Below, piece after piece: positions 9,026 through 18,872 of a stretch of 64,000 nt of DNA. Made by a program: the position numbers and the translations under genes. The stretch covers positions 186,001 through 250,000 of the forward strand of contig NZ_VCPD01000001.1 of the NCBI RefSeq assembly GCF_005938215.1, given 5' to 3'. Source of the DNA: Ruegeria sediminis. Lineage in GTDB: Bacteria > Pseudomonadota > Alphaproteobacteria > Rhodobacterales > Rhodobacteraceae. The notes beneath the pieces were generated by a model. It did no database searches. It saw nothing but the letters and a program-made list of their open reading frames with translations, and was not told where the DNA came from. Position 1 is the first letter of the stretch. Each line of letters starts with the position of its first letter.

Positions 9026-9045
9026 TATTTCAGGGAAGATCCGAC

Positions 9046-11319
9046 ATGTCCGAACCACACAACCTGCGCCAGGCAGCCCTCGACTATCACGAGTTTCCGA
9101 AACCCGGGAAACTGGAGATCCGGGCGACCAAGCCGATGGCCAACGGGCGCGACCTTGCGCGGGCCTATTCCCCGGGTGTGGCCGAGGCCTGCATCGACAT
9201 CAAGGACGATGCCGCCAACGCGGAACGTTACACGGCGCGCGGCAACCTGGTGGCGGTGGTCTCCAACGGAACGGCGGTTCTGGGCCTGGGCAACATCGGT
9301 GCGCTGGCCTCGAAACCTGTGATGGAAGGCAAGGCGGTCCTCTTCAAGAAATTCGCGGGCATCGACTGTTTCGATCTGGAAGTGGACGAACCCGATCCCG
9401 AAAAGCTCGCAGAAATCGTCTGCGCGCTGGAACCTACCTTTGGCGCCATCAACCTTGAGGACATCAAGGCGCCCGATTGCTTCATCGTCGAAAAGATCTG
9501 CCGCGAGCGGATGAACATTCCCGTCTTCCACGACGACCAGCACGGAACGGCCATCGTGGTCGGGGCGGCGGCCAAGAACGCGCTGCACGTGGCGGGCAAG
9601 CGGTTCGAGGAAATCAAGATCGTCTCGACTGGCGGTGGCGCCGCCGGGATCGCCTGTCTGAACATGCTGGTCAAGCTGGGGGTCCGGCGCGAGAACATCT
9701 GGCTGTGCGACATACACGGACTGGTCTATTCCGGCCGCAAGGAGGACATGAACCCGCACAAGGACTCGTTTGCGCAGAACACCGACCTGCGCACGCTGGA
9801 TCAGGTGATCGACGGTGCGGATTTGTTCCTGGGACTCAGTGGACCCAACGTGCTCAAACCCGAAATGGTCGAAAAGATGTCCGACCGCCCGATCATCTTC
9901 GCCCTTGCCAACCCGACACCCGAAATCCAGCCCGCCGTCGCGCGTGAGGTTGCTCCGGATGCGATCATCGCCACCGGCCGCAGCGATTTTCCCAACCAGG
10001 TCAACAACGTGCTGTGTTTTCCGTTCATCTTCCGCGGCGCGCTCGACGTGGGTGCGACCGAAATCAACGACGCAATGCAGATCGCCTGCGTCGACGGCAT
10101 CGCCGACCTGGCCCGCGCCACCACGAGCGCCGAGGCGGCCGCGGCCTACAAGGGCGAACAATTGAATTTCGGCGCCGACTACCTGATCCCCAAGCCTTTC
10201 GATCCGCGACTGGTCGGCGTGGTTTCGTCCTCGGTCGCCAAGGCCGCGATGCAAAGCGGGGTAGCGCGACGGCCCATCGAAGATCTGGAAGCCTACAAGG
10301 AAAAGCTGAACCAGACCGTGTTCAAATCGGCCCTCCTCATGCGGCCCGTGTTCGAGGCCGCCTCGGCAGCGTCGCGCCGGATCGTTTTTGCTGAAGGCGA
10401 GGACGAACGGGTTCTGCGCGCGGCGCAGGCCATTCTCGAGGAAACCACCGAAACGCCCATCCTGATCGGCCGTCCCGACGTGATCGAAAGCCGCTGCGAG
10501 CGCATCGGCCTTGCTGTCCGTCCCGGCCGTGATATCCAGATCGTGAACCCGGAGAATGACCCGCGATATTACGACTACTGGAACTCCTACCATCAGATCA
10601 TGGAGAGGCGCGGCGTCACGCCCGACCTCGCCAAGGCGATCATGCGCACCAACACCACCGCCATCGGCGCGATCATGGTGCATCGGGGCGAAGCCGACAG
10701 CATGATCTGCGGCACGTTCGGCGAGTACCGCTGGCACTTGAACTATGTCGAGCAGGTTCTCAACGACGGCGACCTGCGCCCGCACGGCGCCCTGTCGCTG
10801 ATGATCCTGGAAGACGGCCCCCTGTTCATCGCCGACACACATGTGCGGCAGCTGCCCGATCCCGGCGAACTGGCCGAAATCACGCTGGGTGCGGCGCGGC
10901 ACGTGCGCCGCTTCGGTCTGGAGCCCAAGATCGCCTTTTGCTCGCAGTCGCAATTCGGCAACCAGACCGAAGGCTCGGGCAATCGCCTGCGAGAGGCGAT
11001 CAGGATTCTGGACAGCAAACCGCGCGATTTCACCTATGAGGGCGAAATGAACCTGGATACCGCGCTGGACCCGGAGTTGCGGCAACGTATTTTCCCCAAT
11101 TCGCGGCTTGAAGGCGCGGCCAACGTGTTGATCTTCGCCCATGCCGACGCGGCCAGCGGGGTTCGAAACGTCCTGAAGATGAAGGCAAACGGGATCGAGG
11201 TCGGGCCGATCCTGATGGGCATGGGCAACAAGGCGCATATCGTGACGCCGGCGATCACGGCGCGCGGGTTGCTGAACATGGCCGCCATTGCCGGAACGCC
11301 GGTCGCGCATTACGGTTGA
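9046..11319 (+). CDS. maeB: NADP-type malic enzyme with C-terminal phosphotransacetylase-like domain
   Basis: Oxidative decarboxylation of malate to pyruvate with NAD(P)+, supplying pyruvate and NADPH. At 757 residues it is the MaeB two-domain type. The N-terminal malic domain (about 15-150) carries [14 protein letters not shown] and the catalytic Lys region, followed by [14 protein letters not shown]. The NAD-binding domain (about 160-400) has [14 protein letters not shown] and FPNQVNNVL. Residues about 430-750 are a PTA-like domain that is not a true acetyltransferase and in characterised homologues senses acetyl-CoA. Its promoter lies next to the 9004-9025 palindrome. The GFA gene follows in the same direction after 42 bases. 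Confidence 0.95.
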   Translation: MSEPHNLRQAALDYHEFPKPGKLEIRATKPMANGRDLARAYSPGVAEACIDIKDDAANAERYTARGNLVAVVSNGTAVLGLGNIGALASKPVMEGKAVLFKKFAGIDCFDLEVDEPDPEKLAEIVCALEPTFGAINLEDIKAPDCFIVEKICRERMNIPVFHDDQHGTAIVVGAAAKNALHVAGKRFEEIKIVSTGGGAAGIACLNMLVKLGVRRENIWLCDIHGLVYSGRKEDMNPHKDSFAQNTDLRTLDQVIDGADLFLGLSGPNVLKPEMVEKMSDRPIIFALANPTPEIQPAVAREVAPDAIIATGRSDFPNQVNNVLCFPFIFRGALDVGATEINDAMQIACVDGIADLARATTSAEAAAAYKGEQLNFGADYLIPKPFDPRLVGVVSSSVAKAAMQSGVARRPIEDLEAYKEKLNQTVFKSALLMRPVFEAASAASRRIVFAEGEDERVLRAAQAILEETTETPILIGRPDVIESRCERIGLAVRPGRDIQIVNPENDPRYYDYWNSYHQIMERRGVTPDLAKAIMRTNTTAIGAIMVHRGEADSMICGTFGEYRWHLNYVEQVLNDGDLRPHGALSLMILEDGPLFIADTHVRQLPDPGELAEITLGAARHVRRFGLEPKIAFCSQSQFGNQTEGSGNRLREAIRILDSKPRDFTYEGEMNLDTALDPELRQRIFPNSRLEGAANVLIFAHADAASGVRNVLKMKANGIEVGPILMGMGNKAHIVTPAITARGLLNMAAIAGTPVAHYG

Positions 11320-11361
11320 CCCGGCGGCCGTATTGCTGGCCGTCCACCGAGGGAGGCTGGA

Positions 11362-11751
11362 ATGAAGGGGCATTGCCACTGTGGGGCGGTCAGATGGGAA
11401 AGCGATGGCGAAGTGGCCTGGAGCTGCTATTGCCATTGCGCCGATTGCCGCCGGATATGCGCGTCACCCGTCACGGCGTTTTTCGGATTGCCGCATGACG
11501 CAGTCAACTGGTCTGGCGACGCACCACGCGTCTACAACTCGTCCGAAGGTGTTGAACGGCTGTTCTGCGGCGTATGTGGAACGCAGATGGCCTACCGCCG
11601 TGACGGGGACAAGGTGAACATCCACCTCCATACCGCGACGCTGGAAAACCCGGACGACCTGGCGCCCCGGTTCCATGTGTTCCATTCCGAGCATCTGCAT
11701 TGGCTCAACATCGAGGACAGGCTGCCGCGTTACGCGAAGACGACCGGATAG
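11362..11751 (+). CDS. GFA-family (glutathione-dependent formaldehyde-activating-like) zinc protein
   Basis: A 129-residue protein with the CENP-V/GFA fold cysteines: CHCGAVRW at residues 5-12, CYCHCADCRR near 22-31 and FCGVCGTQ near 69-76, enough for two zinc sites. Members include the S-hydroxymethylglutathione synthase-like Gfa of Paracoccus, but most paralogues, including short solitary ones such as this, have no proven formaldehyde role. A GAGGGAGG ribosome-binding site precedes the ATG. It could be co-transcribed with maeB. Confidence 0.85.
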   Translation: MKGHCHCGAVRWESDGEVAWSCYCHCADCRRICASPVTAFFGLPHDAVNWSGDAPRVYNSSEGVERLFCGVCGTQMAYRRDGDKVNIHLHTATLENPDDLAPRFHVFHSEHLHWLNIEDRLPRYAKTTG

Positions 11752-11775
11752 GAATCGATTCCCGGGCGCCCCGGA

Positions 11776-11886
11776 TTTGCAGGAACTTGATTTGCAGATT
11801 TGCAAATCCACTCGCAGTTTCCGGGCTCGTGCGGATTTGCGCTCGATTTGCAAAACTTTGCAGAAGATATCCGCCTAATCTGCAAA
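11776..11886. promoter_or_regulatory. Array of TTTGCAAA-like half-sites upstream of prpE (putative ScfR operator)
   Basis: Six or seven copies of the same octamer or near-copies lie in 111 bases. TTTGCAGG starts at 11776, TTTGCAGA at 11791, exact TTTGCAAA at 11799, TTTGCGCT at 11836, exact TTTGCAAA at 11847, TTTGCAGA at 11857 and TCTGCAAA at 11879. From memory, ScfR-family regulators (Rhodobacter PccR, corynebacterial RamB) recognise TTTGCAAA-type sites in promoters of propionyl-CoA and acetate genes. The array ends 96 bases before the start codon of a propionyl-CoA synthetase, which fits that logic. Spacing here (8-22 bases between starts) is irregular, so the real binding unit is not certain. 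Confidence 0.65.
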
Positions 11887-11982
11887 TATTTCGCGATAAA
11901 CTGACGCGCCGTAATTCGCGGCGCTTGCCCGGTGCGTCTCGGACGCCTAACAACTCTCCAAGCCGAACGTGAGGAGGACGCC

Positions 11983-13872
11983 ATGGCATATCAGGACGTT
12001 TACGAGAGCTGGAAAAGCGATCCCGAGGCCTTCTGGATGGAAGCCGCCAAGGGCATCGATTGGGACGAGGCTCCGACCAAGGCGCTCTTCGACGACAACG
12101 CGCCGCTATATGAGTGGTTCTCGGATGCGAAGGTCAACACATGCTGGAACGCCGTGGACCGCCATGTCGAGAACGGGCGTGGCGAGCAGACCGCGATCAT
12201 CTACGACAGCCCGATCACCCATACCAAGCGCGAGATTTCCTATGTGGAACTGCGCAACCGGGTCGCCACCCTGGCCGGCGCCCTGCGTGCCAAGGGTGTG
12301 GAAAAGGGCGACCGCGTCATCATCTACATGCCGATGATCCCAGAGGCGTTGGAGGCAATGCTGGCCTGCGCGCGCCTGGGCGCGGTGCATTCCGTGGTGT
12401 TCGGCGGCTTTGCAGCGAACGAACTGGCGGTCCGGATCGACGACGCCAAGCCGAAAGCGATCATCGCCGCGTCCTGCGGGATGGAGCCCGGCCGGGTCGT
12501 TCACTACAAGCCTCTTCTCGACGGCGCCATCGACATGGCCCAGCACAAACCCGACTTCTGCGTCATCTTTCAACGCGAGCAGGAAGTGGCAAAGCTGGTC
12601 GAGGGCCGCGACTTCAACTGGCACGGCTTCCAATACGGCGTCGAACCGGCGGAATGCGTGCCGGTGGCTGGCAATGACCCTGCGTATATCCTCTACACGT
12701 CCGGAACCACCGGCGCGCCCAAGGGCGTCGTCCGCGCCACCGCCGGTCATCTGGTGGCGCTGAACTGGTCGATGAAGAACCTCTACAACGTCGATCCCGG
12801 CGACGTGTTCTGGGCGGCTTCGGATGTCGGCTGGGTCGTGGGACATTCCTACATCTGCTATGGCCCGCTGATCCACGGCAACACGACGATCGTGTTCGAG
12901 GGCAAGCCCGTGGGCACCCCCGATGCCGGCACCTTCTGGCGCGTGATCTCGGAACACAAGGTCAGAAGCTTCTTCACCGCCCCGACCGCCATCCGCGCCG
13001 TCAAGCGCGAGGACCCAAAGGGCGAGATGCTGGCGAAATACGACCTGTCCTGTCTCAAGGCGCTTTACCTGGCAGGCGAACGCGCCGATCCGGATACGAT
13101 CGTCTGGGCGCAGAAGGCACTGAAAGTGCCGGTGATCGACCACTGGTGGCAAACTGAAACCGGCTGGGCCATAGCAGGCAACCCGCTGGGGATCGAGGAA
13201 CTGCCCGTCAAGCTCGGCTCGCCGGGCAAGCCGATGCCCGGCTACGACGTGCAGATCCTGGACGAAGGCGGGCAACCGATGAAACCCGGTGAACTGGGCG
13301 CTATCGCGGTGAAGCTGCCCTTGCCGCCGGGCACGCTGCCGAACCTGTGGAACGCCGAAGCACGGTTCAGGAAATCCTATCTTCAGCAGTTTCCCGGTTA
13401 CTACGAAACCGGCGATGCCGGCATGATCGACGAGGACGGATACCTCTATATCATGGCCCGCACCGACGACGTCATCAACGTCGCTGGCCACCGCCTGTCC
13501 ACTGGTGCGATGGAAGAGGTTCTCGCTGCCCATCCGGACGTGGCGGAATGCGCGGTGATCGGGGTGTCGGACCAACTCAAAGGCCAGATGCCCGTGGGCT
13601 TCCTGTGCCTGAATGCCGGTTCCGACCGAAACAACGGTGAAGTCGTCCAGGAAGTGGTCAAGATGGTACGCGACAAGATCGGACCCGTCGCGGCCTTCAA
13701 ACAGGCCGTCGTGGTGGACCGCCTTCCCAAGACGCGTTCAGGCAAGATCCTGCGGGGCACCATGGTTTCGATCGCGGACGGGAAAGAATACAAGCTGCCC
13801 GCCACCATCGACGATCCCGCCATTCTGGACGAGATCAAGGTTGCGCTGCAATCCATCGGCTACGCGCAGTGA
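11983..13872 (+). CDS. prpE: Propionyl-CoA synthetase (propionate-CoA ligase)
   Basis: ATP-dependent activation of propionate to propionyl-CoA via an acyl-adenylate. The 629-residue protein is the PrpE length. The N-terminal ACAS segment has YESWKSDPEAFW. The AMP-binding core has YTSGTTGAPKGVVR near residues 235-248, WWQTETGW near 390-397 and ETGDAGMIDEDGYLYIMART near 470-490. The C-terminal catalytic Lys motif PKTRSGKILRGT is near 580-591. PrpE is preferred over AcsA on sequence character (MEEVLAAHPDVAECAVIGV, shorter N-terminus). The ATG follows a GAGGAGG ribosome-binding site, and the upstream half-site array supports a role in short-chain acyl-CoA metabolism. Confidence 0.93.
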   Translation: MAYQDVYESWKSDPEAFWMEAAKGIDWDEAPTKALFDDNAPLYEWFSDAKVNTCWNAVDRHVENGRGEQTAIIYDSPITHTKREISYVELRNRVATLAGALRAKGVEKGDRVIIYMPMIPEALEAMLACARLGAVHSVVFGGFAANELAVRIDDAKPKAIIAASCGMEPGRVVHYKPLLDGAIDMAQHKPDFCVIFQREQEVAKLVEGRDFNWHGFQYGVEPAECVPVAGNDPAYILYTSGTTGAPKGVVRATAGHLVALNWSMKNLYNVDPGDVFWAASDVGWVVGHSYICYGPLIHGNTTIVFEGKPVGTPDAGTFWRVISEHKVRSFFTAPTAIRAVKREDPKGEMLAKYDLSCLKALYLAGERADPDTIVWAQKALKVPVIDHWWQTETGWAIAGNPLGIEELPVKLGSPGKPMPGYDVQILDEGGQPMKPGELGAIAVKLPLPPGTLPNLWNAEARFRKSYLQQFPGYYETGDAGMIDEDGYLYIMARTDDVINVAGHRLSTGAMEEVLAAHPDVAECAVIGVSDQLKGQMPVGFLCLNAGSDRNNGEVVQEVVKMVRDKIGPVAAFKQAVVVDRLPKTRSGKILRGTMVSIADGKEYKLPATIDDPAILDEIKVALQSIGYAQ

Positions 13873-13880
13873 AACAGGAA

Positions 13881-13901
13881 GGCCCGCCGCCGGTGCGGGC
13901 C
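13881..13901. terminator. Hairpin between convergent prpE and methyltransferase genes
   Basis: A seven-pair stem GGCCCGC / GCGGGCC with a seven-base loop lies 8 bases after the prpE stop and 8 bases after the stop of the convergent gene. The plus strand continues GTCATTCTC, only weakly T-rich. It could serve both genes. Confidence 0.45.
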
Positions 13902-13908
13902 GTCATTC

Positions 13909-14718
13909 TCAGCTGGCGGTGATCACGAAACCTTGGATCTTGGCGGATACTTCGCCTTCGCCATACCGGTCGCGGATTTCCTCGGTTGCGGCTCCGATGA
14001 TCCGGTTCAGCATCTTTTCCCCGTGCGGCGCCAACTCACCATAAAGCGGCGTTCCGCGCACATAGGCAATCGCCGGGTGCGAAGGGTCGGCAGCAGTGCT
14101 GACACCCGAGACGGTTTCGATCTCGATGTGGCGGAAGCCCGCCTTTTCAAGTTCGGCCCGGATGCGTTCCGGATTGCCGTGCCCGTGAGGCGTTCGGGCC
14201 AGGAAATTCGCGTGCGCCTCGGGCAGCAACGTCCGGGCCACATGGGTCACGATGTCCGCGAACTCGTTCTGGGCGATGGTGTCCCAGACGTTGAAAAGAA
14301 ACCTGCCGCCGGGGCGCAGCACACGCCGCGCCTCGGAATAGCCCGTGACCCGGTCGGGAAAGAACATCACCCCGAACTGGCAGCAAACCGCGTCAAAGCT
14401 CTGATCCTCGAAGGGCAAGTGCAGCGCATCGGCCGGCAGCCACTCGACCGGCGGATCGGTCGGCTGCCGCGATTTCGCCCGTTCGAGCATCGGAGGGTTC
14501 AGATCCGTGACGCAGTACCGGGCTCCCTGCGGCAGGAGTGGCGCCAGGGCACGGGTGACGACCCCGCTTCCCGCCGCCGTTTCCAGAACATCCTTGACCG
14601 GTTCGGCAACGACCCGACGCGCCAGATCCCGTGCATATGATTCAAAGATCAGTGGGACCAGGTATTCATCGTAGTAGTCGGGAATGCTTCCGGCAAAAAC
14701 CTTGTCATTCTCGCTCAT
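13909..14718 (-). CDS. Class I SAM-dependent methyltransferase
   Basis: A 269-residue protein with the Methyltransf_11-type Rossmann core: motif I VLETAAGSGVVTRALAP near residues 43-59, the acidic ribose-binding strand CVTDLNPPML near 67-76, and ARRVLRPGGRFLFNVWD near 128-144. The start at 14718 follows a strong GGGGAGGAGGGG ribosome-binding site; a longer in-frame start upstream would add an unrelated 44-residue tail. Substrate is unknown: related proteins are annotated as ubiquinone/menaquinone-type or generic methyltransferases. It is convergent with prpE and divergent from the amidase gene. Confidence 0.85.
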   Translation of the reverse strand: MSENDKVFAGSIPDYYDEYLVPLIFESYARDLARRVVAEPVKDVLETAAGSGVVTRALAPLLPQGARYCVTDLNPPMLERAKSRQPTDPPVEWLPADALHLPFEDQSFDAVCCQFGVMFFPDRVTGYSEARRVLRPGGRFLFNVWDTIAQNEFADIVTHVARTLLPEAHANFLARTPHGHGNPERIRAELEKAGFRHIEIETVSGVSTAADPSHPAIAYVRGTPLYGELAPHGEKMLNRIIGAATEEIRDRYGEGEVSAKIQGFVITAS

Positions 14719-14885
14719 CCCCTCCTCCCCTTGCGACTCCACGAACGAAGTATACCGCAATTCGGCCCAAGTGTCGGGACGTTCGTCGAAGGCCGCACGA
14801 CCCTGCGTCAAGTTGCTCCGTCTGCCGGATCTGCATCTTGGCAATTGCAACTCCGACGCCCTAGGCTTGCCGCAGGAGACCCCGC

Positions 14886-16328
14886 ATGACCGACAGCAAC
14901 ATCTGGCGTCTGAGCGCCACCGAAATCGTGACCCGCACCAAGAGCGGCGCCCTGACAGCGGAAGACGCCGTGGCGGCGGCCGTGAACCGGATGGAAAAGG
15001 CGAACCCCGCCCTGAACGCGATTGTGGACAGTTGTGCGGTTGAAGCCCTGGAACGGGCCCGCGCGCTGGACAAGGCCCGGAACACGGGCGAGCCGTGCGG
15101 GCCGCTGCATGGGGTTCCGGTCACCATCAAGGTGAACGTCGATCAGAAGGGACATGCCACGACGAATGGCGTTGTTGCGCTGAAGGACATGATCGCACCC
15201 GGCGATGCGCCGGTCGTCGCGAACCTGCAAAAGGCCGGCGCCGTCGTGATCGGTCGCACCAACACGCCGGAATTTTCGTTTCGTGCGGATACGGACAACC
15301 TTCTCTACGGACGGACTCACAACCCCTGGGGCAAGCACATCTCGCCCGGCGGATCCTCTGGCGGGGCGGGCGCCGCCGTGATGGCCGGGATCGGCGCCCT
15401 CGCCCATGGCAACGACATCGGCGGCAGCCTGCGGTTCCCGGCGGCTGCGAACGGGGCGGTCACGGTCAAGCCCGGCCTTGGCCGCGTTCCGGCGTGGAAC
15501 CCGAGCCAGAAGGCCGAGCGCGGACTGCTGGCGCAGTCCATGTCGGTGCAGGGTTTGATCACGCGCACGGCCGAAGATCTGCACCTGTCGATGCCAAGCA
15601 TGATCTCACCAGACCCACGCGACCCTTTCCATGTTCCGCTGTCTTGGCGCGGCGTCCCGGTCGACGGGCCAATCAGGGTAGCATTCACCAAGAACACCTT
15701 CGGCTACGAATTGCACCCCGAGGTCGAGGCGGCGCTCGATACAGCCCGCGATGCGCTGGTCGAGGCGGGTTATCAGGTCGAAAATGCCGAACCGCCGGAC
15801 GTGTTCGAATGCGGGCGCATCGGCTACCGCGCCTTGATGGGCGAGGTCTGGACCCTCATGAAAGCGGATATCGACGCCCACGGCTCGCAGACCATTCGGG
15901 ACATCTTTGAAGTCTATTTTCAGGAATTCCCTCCGTTCACCGGGGACGATCTGGTGCGGATGATGGCCAAGCGCAGCCACTATGCGCGCGAATGGTCGCT
16001 CTTCACCGAGGATTACCCGCTGGTCCTGACCCCGTTCCTGCCGCAGCCCTTCTTCAAACCCGACCGCGATACCGAAGGGGCCGAGGGGGTGCACGAGGTT
16101 CTGGGCTGCGCCGTCTATTCCTACACCATGAACTTTGTCGGCCTGCCTGCCGCATGCGTCCCGGCCCGCGTGGCCCCGCTGCCGCAAGGACCGCAACCCA
16201 TCAACGTCCAGATCGTCGCACGACGCTGGCGCGAGGATCTGGCGGTGGACGCCGCCGCGGCCATTGAAGCGCGCGTCGGACGGATGTGCGAAACGCTCTG
16301 GCGGCTCATGGATGGGCAGGAACCCTGA
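14886..16328 (+). CDS. Amidase-signature family hydrolase
   Basis: A 480-residue member of the amidase signature family, which uses a Ser-cisSer-Lys triad. The Lys lies in GVPVTIKVNVDQKG near residue 81. The signature SPGGSSGGAGAAVMAGIGAL near 153-172 contains the cis-Ser, and GNDIGGSLRFPAAANG near 177-192 carries the nucleophile Ser. Length and order are those of stand-alone amidases rather than GatA, which would sit with GatB/C. Substrate is unknown. It is cytosolic, with no signal peptide. It is preceded by GGAGACC as a ribosome-binding site. Confidence 0.88.
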   Translation: MTDSNIWRLSATEIVTRTKSGALTAEDAVAAAVNRMEKANPALNAIVDSCAVEALERARALDKARNTGEPCGPLHGVPVTIKVNVDQKGHATTNGVVALKDMIAPGDAPVVANLQKAGAVVIGRTNTPEFSFRADTDNLLYGRTHNPWGKHISPGGSSGGAGAAVMAGIGALAHGNDIGGSLRFPAAANGAVTVKPGLGRVPAWNPSQKAERGLLAQSMSVQGLITRTAEDLHLSMPSMISPDPRDPFHVPLSWRGVPVDGPIRVAFTKNTFGYELHPEVEAALDTARDALVEAGYQVENAEPPDVFECGRIGYRALMGEVWTLMKADIDAHGSQTIRDIFEVYFQEFPPFTGDDLVRMMAKRSHYAREWSLFTEDYPLVLTPFLPQPFFKPDRDTEGAEGVHEVLGCAVYSYTMNFVGLPAACVPARVAPLPQGPQPINVQIVARRWREDLAVDAAAAIEARVGRMCETLWRLMDGQEP

Positions 16329-16344
16329 CGGGAAAAGCAATCGA

Positions 16345-16378
16345 CCCCGGGTCTTTGCAGCTGATCTGCACCCCGGGG
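16345..16378 (+). terminator. Possible terminator hairpin after the amidase gene
   Basis: Two nested inverted repeats, CCCCGGG / CCCGGGG outside and TGCAG / CTGCA inside, with a bulge of four bases on one side, lie 17 bases after the amidase stop. There is no clean T-tract, so it may act as an mRNA end-protecting hairpin rather than a rho-independent terminator. Nothing else is visible in the remaining intergenic bases to nadK. Confidence 0.35.
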
Positions 16379-16596
16379 CCTGTCCTGCTAAAATATTCCC
16401 GGATAGTGATGACGAGCGCGGAGAACTCCGCCCACGCCAGCGCGAAAACTGCGCAACCATCTTGATAACGTCGCTTGGTGGCCACTCACTTCCACCGGGA
16501 CGTTTCATCCGGGCAGGTTCAGGTTATTGCGATTTCCATGACGCGACTGTGATCTTCTTCACAGATCCGGGATATTCCTCGCGCAGTTCGTCGAAA

Positions 16597-17358
16597 TCAT
16601 GTGAATTGCTCAGAAATCAGGCGCTCTTCCAGCCCGTGGCCCGGGTCGAACAGGATCCGGTGCTGGATTGTCGGTTCGGACCGGATTTCGACCCAATCGA
16701 TGTCGGTGATCGAAATCGAATCGGCGTCGGCCATGACCGGGCGTTTGTCGGATTCCATCACGTCGAACCGCACATGCGCCGTCTTCGGCAGCAAGGCCCC
16801 GCGCCACCGTCTCGGACGGAAGGCTGCAATCGCGGTCAGCGCCAGAACGTCCGACCCGATCGGAAGGATTGGGCCGTGGGCCGAGTAATTGTAGGCCGTC
16901 GAGCCCGCGGGCGTTGACAGAAGCGCCCCGTCGCAGACCAGTTCGGCCAGCCTGAGCCGTCCGTCGACCGTGATCTTGAGACGGGCTGCCTGCGGGCCGG
17001 CCCGAAGCAGCGAAACCTCGTTGATCGCCAGGGCTTCGTGCACCTTTCCCGACTGGTCCATCGCCGTCATCGCCAGTGGGTTGATGATCTCTTCCTCGGC
17101 TGCGGCGAGACGGTCCAGCAGATCGGTTTCGCTGTATTCGTTCATCAGAAACCCGATCGTGCCGCGGTTCATGCCGTAGACCGGAACGCTCAGGTGTTGG
17201 GTGCTGTGCAGCGTGCGCAGCATGAACCCGTCTCCGCCCAACGCGACGATCGCGTCGGCGTCCCGCGGCGCAACATTGCCGTAGCGTCCGACCAACGCGG
17301 CCCGGGCCGTCTGCGCCACCGGCGCGTCGCTGGCCAAAAAAGCGATTCTCTTGCTCAT
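16597..17358 (-). CDS. nadK: NAD kinase
   Basis: Phosphorylates NAD+ to NADP+ in the cytosol. The 253-residue alphaproteobacterial short form. Diagnostic motifs are the GGDG loop in DAIVALGGDGFMLRTLH near residues 33-50, the NE/D motif in ALAINEVSLLRAG near 113-125, and the glycine-rich CDGALLSTPAGSTAYNYSAHG segment near 140-160. The start at MSKRIAF is chosen because the longer frame adds 29 residues without homology. It is divergent from glyA. Confidence 0.95.
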   Translation of the reverse strand: MSKRIAFLASDAPVAQTARAALVGRYGNVAPRDADAIVALGGDGFMLRTLHSTQHLSVPVYGMNRGTIGFLMNEYSETDLLDRLAAAEEEIINPLAMTAMDQSGKVHEALAINEVSLLRAGPQAARLKITVDGRLRLAELVCDGALLSTPAGSTAYNYSAHGPILPIGSDVLALTAIAAFRPRRWRGALLPKTAHVRFDVMESDKRPVMADADSISITDIDWVEIRSEPTIQHRILFDPGHGLEERLISEQFT

Positions 17359-17478
17359 GTTTTCGGGTTTCCGGTGCTGCGCATTTGGTTCCGAAACAAA
17401 CATACCTTTCCCCGTTAGGCCAGACTTGACGCCGCAGCGGGCCAATTCGTCGCTTTAAAGCCTTTTGCGCGGGCATGG

Positions 17479-17492
17479 TTTCCTATAGGAAA
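17479..17492. promoter_or_regulatory. Perfect 14-bp palindrome upstream of glyA
   Basis: TTTCCTATAGGAAA lies 34 bases before the glyA ATG and about 120 bases from the nadK start. The central CTATAG could also be part of a -10 element. The factor that might bind is not evident, and no glycine-riboswitch structure is recognisable here. Confidence 0.35.
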
Positions 17493-17525
17493 TCCGCCAA
17501 AGTCACCCAGCCATGCGGAGCCCCC

Positions 17526-18821
17526 ATGAACGCCAATCTTCGTGATACCGGTTTCTTCACCCAGTCCCTCGCGGACCGGGACCCCGAACTCTACAGCTCG
17601 ATCACGTCCGAGCTTGGGCGTCAGCGCGACGAGATCGAACTGATCGCTTCGGAAAACATCGTCTCGGCCGCCGTGATGGAGGCGCAGGGTTCGGTGATGA
17701 CCAACAAATACGCCGAGGGTTACCCCGGCCGCCGCTACTATGGCGGGTGCCAGTTCGTGGACATCGCCGAGAATCTGGCGATCGACCGCGCCAAGCAACT
17801 GTTTGGCTGCGAATTCGCCAACGTGCAGCCCAACTCGGGCTCGCAGGCCAACCAGGGTGTCATGCAGGCGCTCATCCAGCCCGGCGACACCATCCTGGGC
17901 ATGAGCCTCGACGCGGGCGGCCACCTGACCCACGGCGCCGCCCCCAACCAGTCGGGCAAGTGGTTCAAGGCCGTACAATACGGCGTCCGGAAGGAAGACA
18001 ACCTGATTGACTACGATCAGATCGAGGCCTTGGCGAAGGAACATCAACCCAAGCTGATCATCGCGGGCGGCTCGGCGATCCCGCGCGTCATCGACTTTGC
18101 CCGGATGCGCGAAATCGCGGACATGGTCGGCGCCTACCTGCATGTGGACATGGCTCATATCGCCGGCCTGGTCGCGGCGGGCGCGCATCCTTCTCCCTTC
18201 CCGCACGCACATGTGGCCACGACCACGACGCACAAGACCTTGCGCGGCCCGCGCGGCGGCATGATCCTGACCAATGACGAAGCCATCGCGAAAAAGATCA
18301 ACTCGGCGATCTTTCCGGGCATCCAGGGTGGGCCGTTGATGCACGTGATCGCAGCCAAGGCCGTCGCCTTCGGCGAGGCGCTGCGTCCCGAGTTCAAGAC
18401 CTACATCAACAACGTGGTCAACAACGCCAAGGCGCTGAGCGATCAGCTGATCAAGGGCGGCCTGGATACCGTGACCCACGGCACCGACACGCATGTGGTT
18501 CTGGTCGACCTGCGCCCCAAAGGCGTCAAGGGCAACGAGACTGAAAAGGCGCTTGGCCGCGCGCATATCACCTGCAACAAGAACGGCGTCCCGTTCGATC
18601 CGGAAAAACCGACGGTTACCAGCGGCATCCGCCTGGGCTCGCCCGCCGGCACCACGCGCGGCTTCGGCGAGACCGAGTTCCGCCAGATCGCGGACTGGAT
18701 CATCGAAGTCGTTGACGGTCTCGCCGCCAATGGTGAGGACGGCAACGGCGCGGTCGAGGACAAGGTCAAGGCAGAAGTCGCGGAACTCTGCGCACGCTTC
18801 CCGATCTATCCCAATCTCTGA
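17526..18821 (+). CDS. glyA: Serine hydroxymethyltransferase
   Basis: PLP enzyme converting serine and tetrahydrofolate to glycine and 5,10-methylene-tetrahydrofolate, the main source of one-carbon units. The 431-residue length is standard. The PLP-Lys motif [16 protein letters not shown] lies near residues 232-247. [10 protein letters not shown] near 40-49, [15 protein letters not shown] near 60-74 and [12 protein letters not shown] near 206-217 are also intact. The ATG at 17526 is used; an upstream in-frame ATG would add a 17-residue leader with no family match. A strong terminator follows. Confidence 0.98.
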   Translation: MNANLRDTGFFTQSLADRDPELYSSITSELGRQRDEIELIASENIVSAAVMEAQGSVMTNKYAEGYPGRRYYGGCQFVDIAENLAIDRAKQLFGCEFANVQPNSGSQANQGVMQALIQPGDTILGMSLDAGGHLTHGAAPNQSGKWFKAVQYGVRKEDNLIDYDQIEALAKEHQPKLIIAGGSAIPRVIDFARMREIADMVGAYLHVDMAHIAGLVAAGAHPSPFPHAHVATTTTHKTLRGPRGGMILTNDEAIAKKINSAIFPGIQGGPLMHVIAAKAVAFGEALRPEFKTYINNVVNNAKALSDQLIKGGLDTVTHGTDTHVVLVDLRPKGVKGNETEKALGRAHITCNKNGVPFDPEKPTVTSGIRLGSPAGTTRGFGETEFRQIADWIIEVVDGLAANGEDGNGAVEDKVKAEVAELCARFPIYPNL

Positions 18822-18842
18822 TCGAACCCGCCAATCGTACGG

Positions 18843-18872
18843 AAAACGGCGCCCTCGCGGCGCCGTTTTTTT
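18843..18872. terminator. Bidirectional rho-independent terminator between glyA and the 18871 gene
   Basis: An 11-pair stem (AAAACGGCGCC / GGCGCCGTTTT) with a four-to-five-base loop is followed by a run of T on the plus strand. The A-run on its left provides a short U tail for transcription coming the other way, so it can end both convergent transcripts. Confidence 0.85.

Noticed and set aside
9016-11436. An 806-codon open frame antisense to maeB
   Set aside because: Lies almost wholly over maeB, has the Asp/His/Arg-rich composition of a shadow frame and no known motif.
12106-13575. A 489-codon open frame antisense to prpE
   Set aside because: Shadow of a certain gene, no ribosome-binding site and no recognisable domain.
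17359-17525. Glycine riboswitch upstream of glyA
   Set aside because: No tandem aptamer pattern and too little space before the start codon; only a short palindrome is present.
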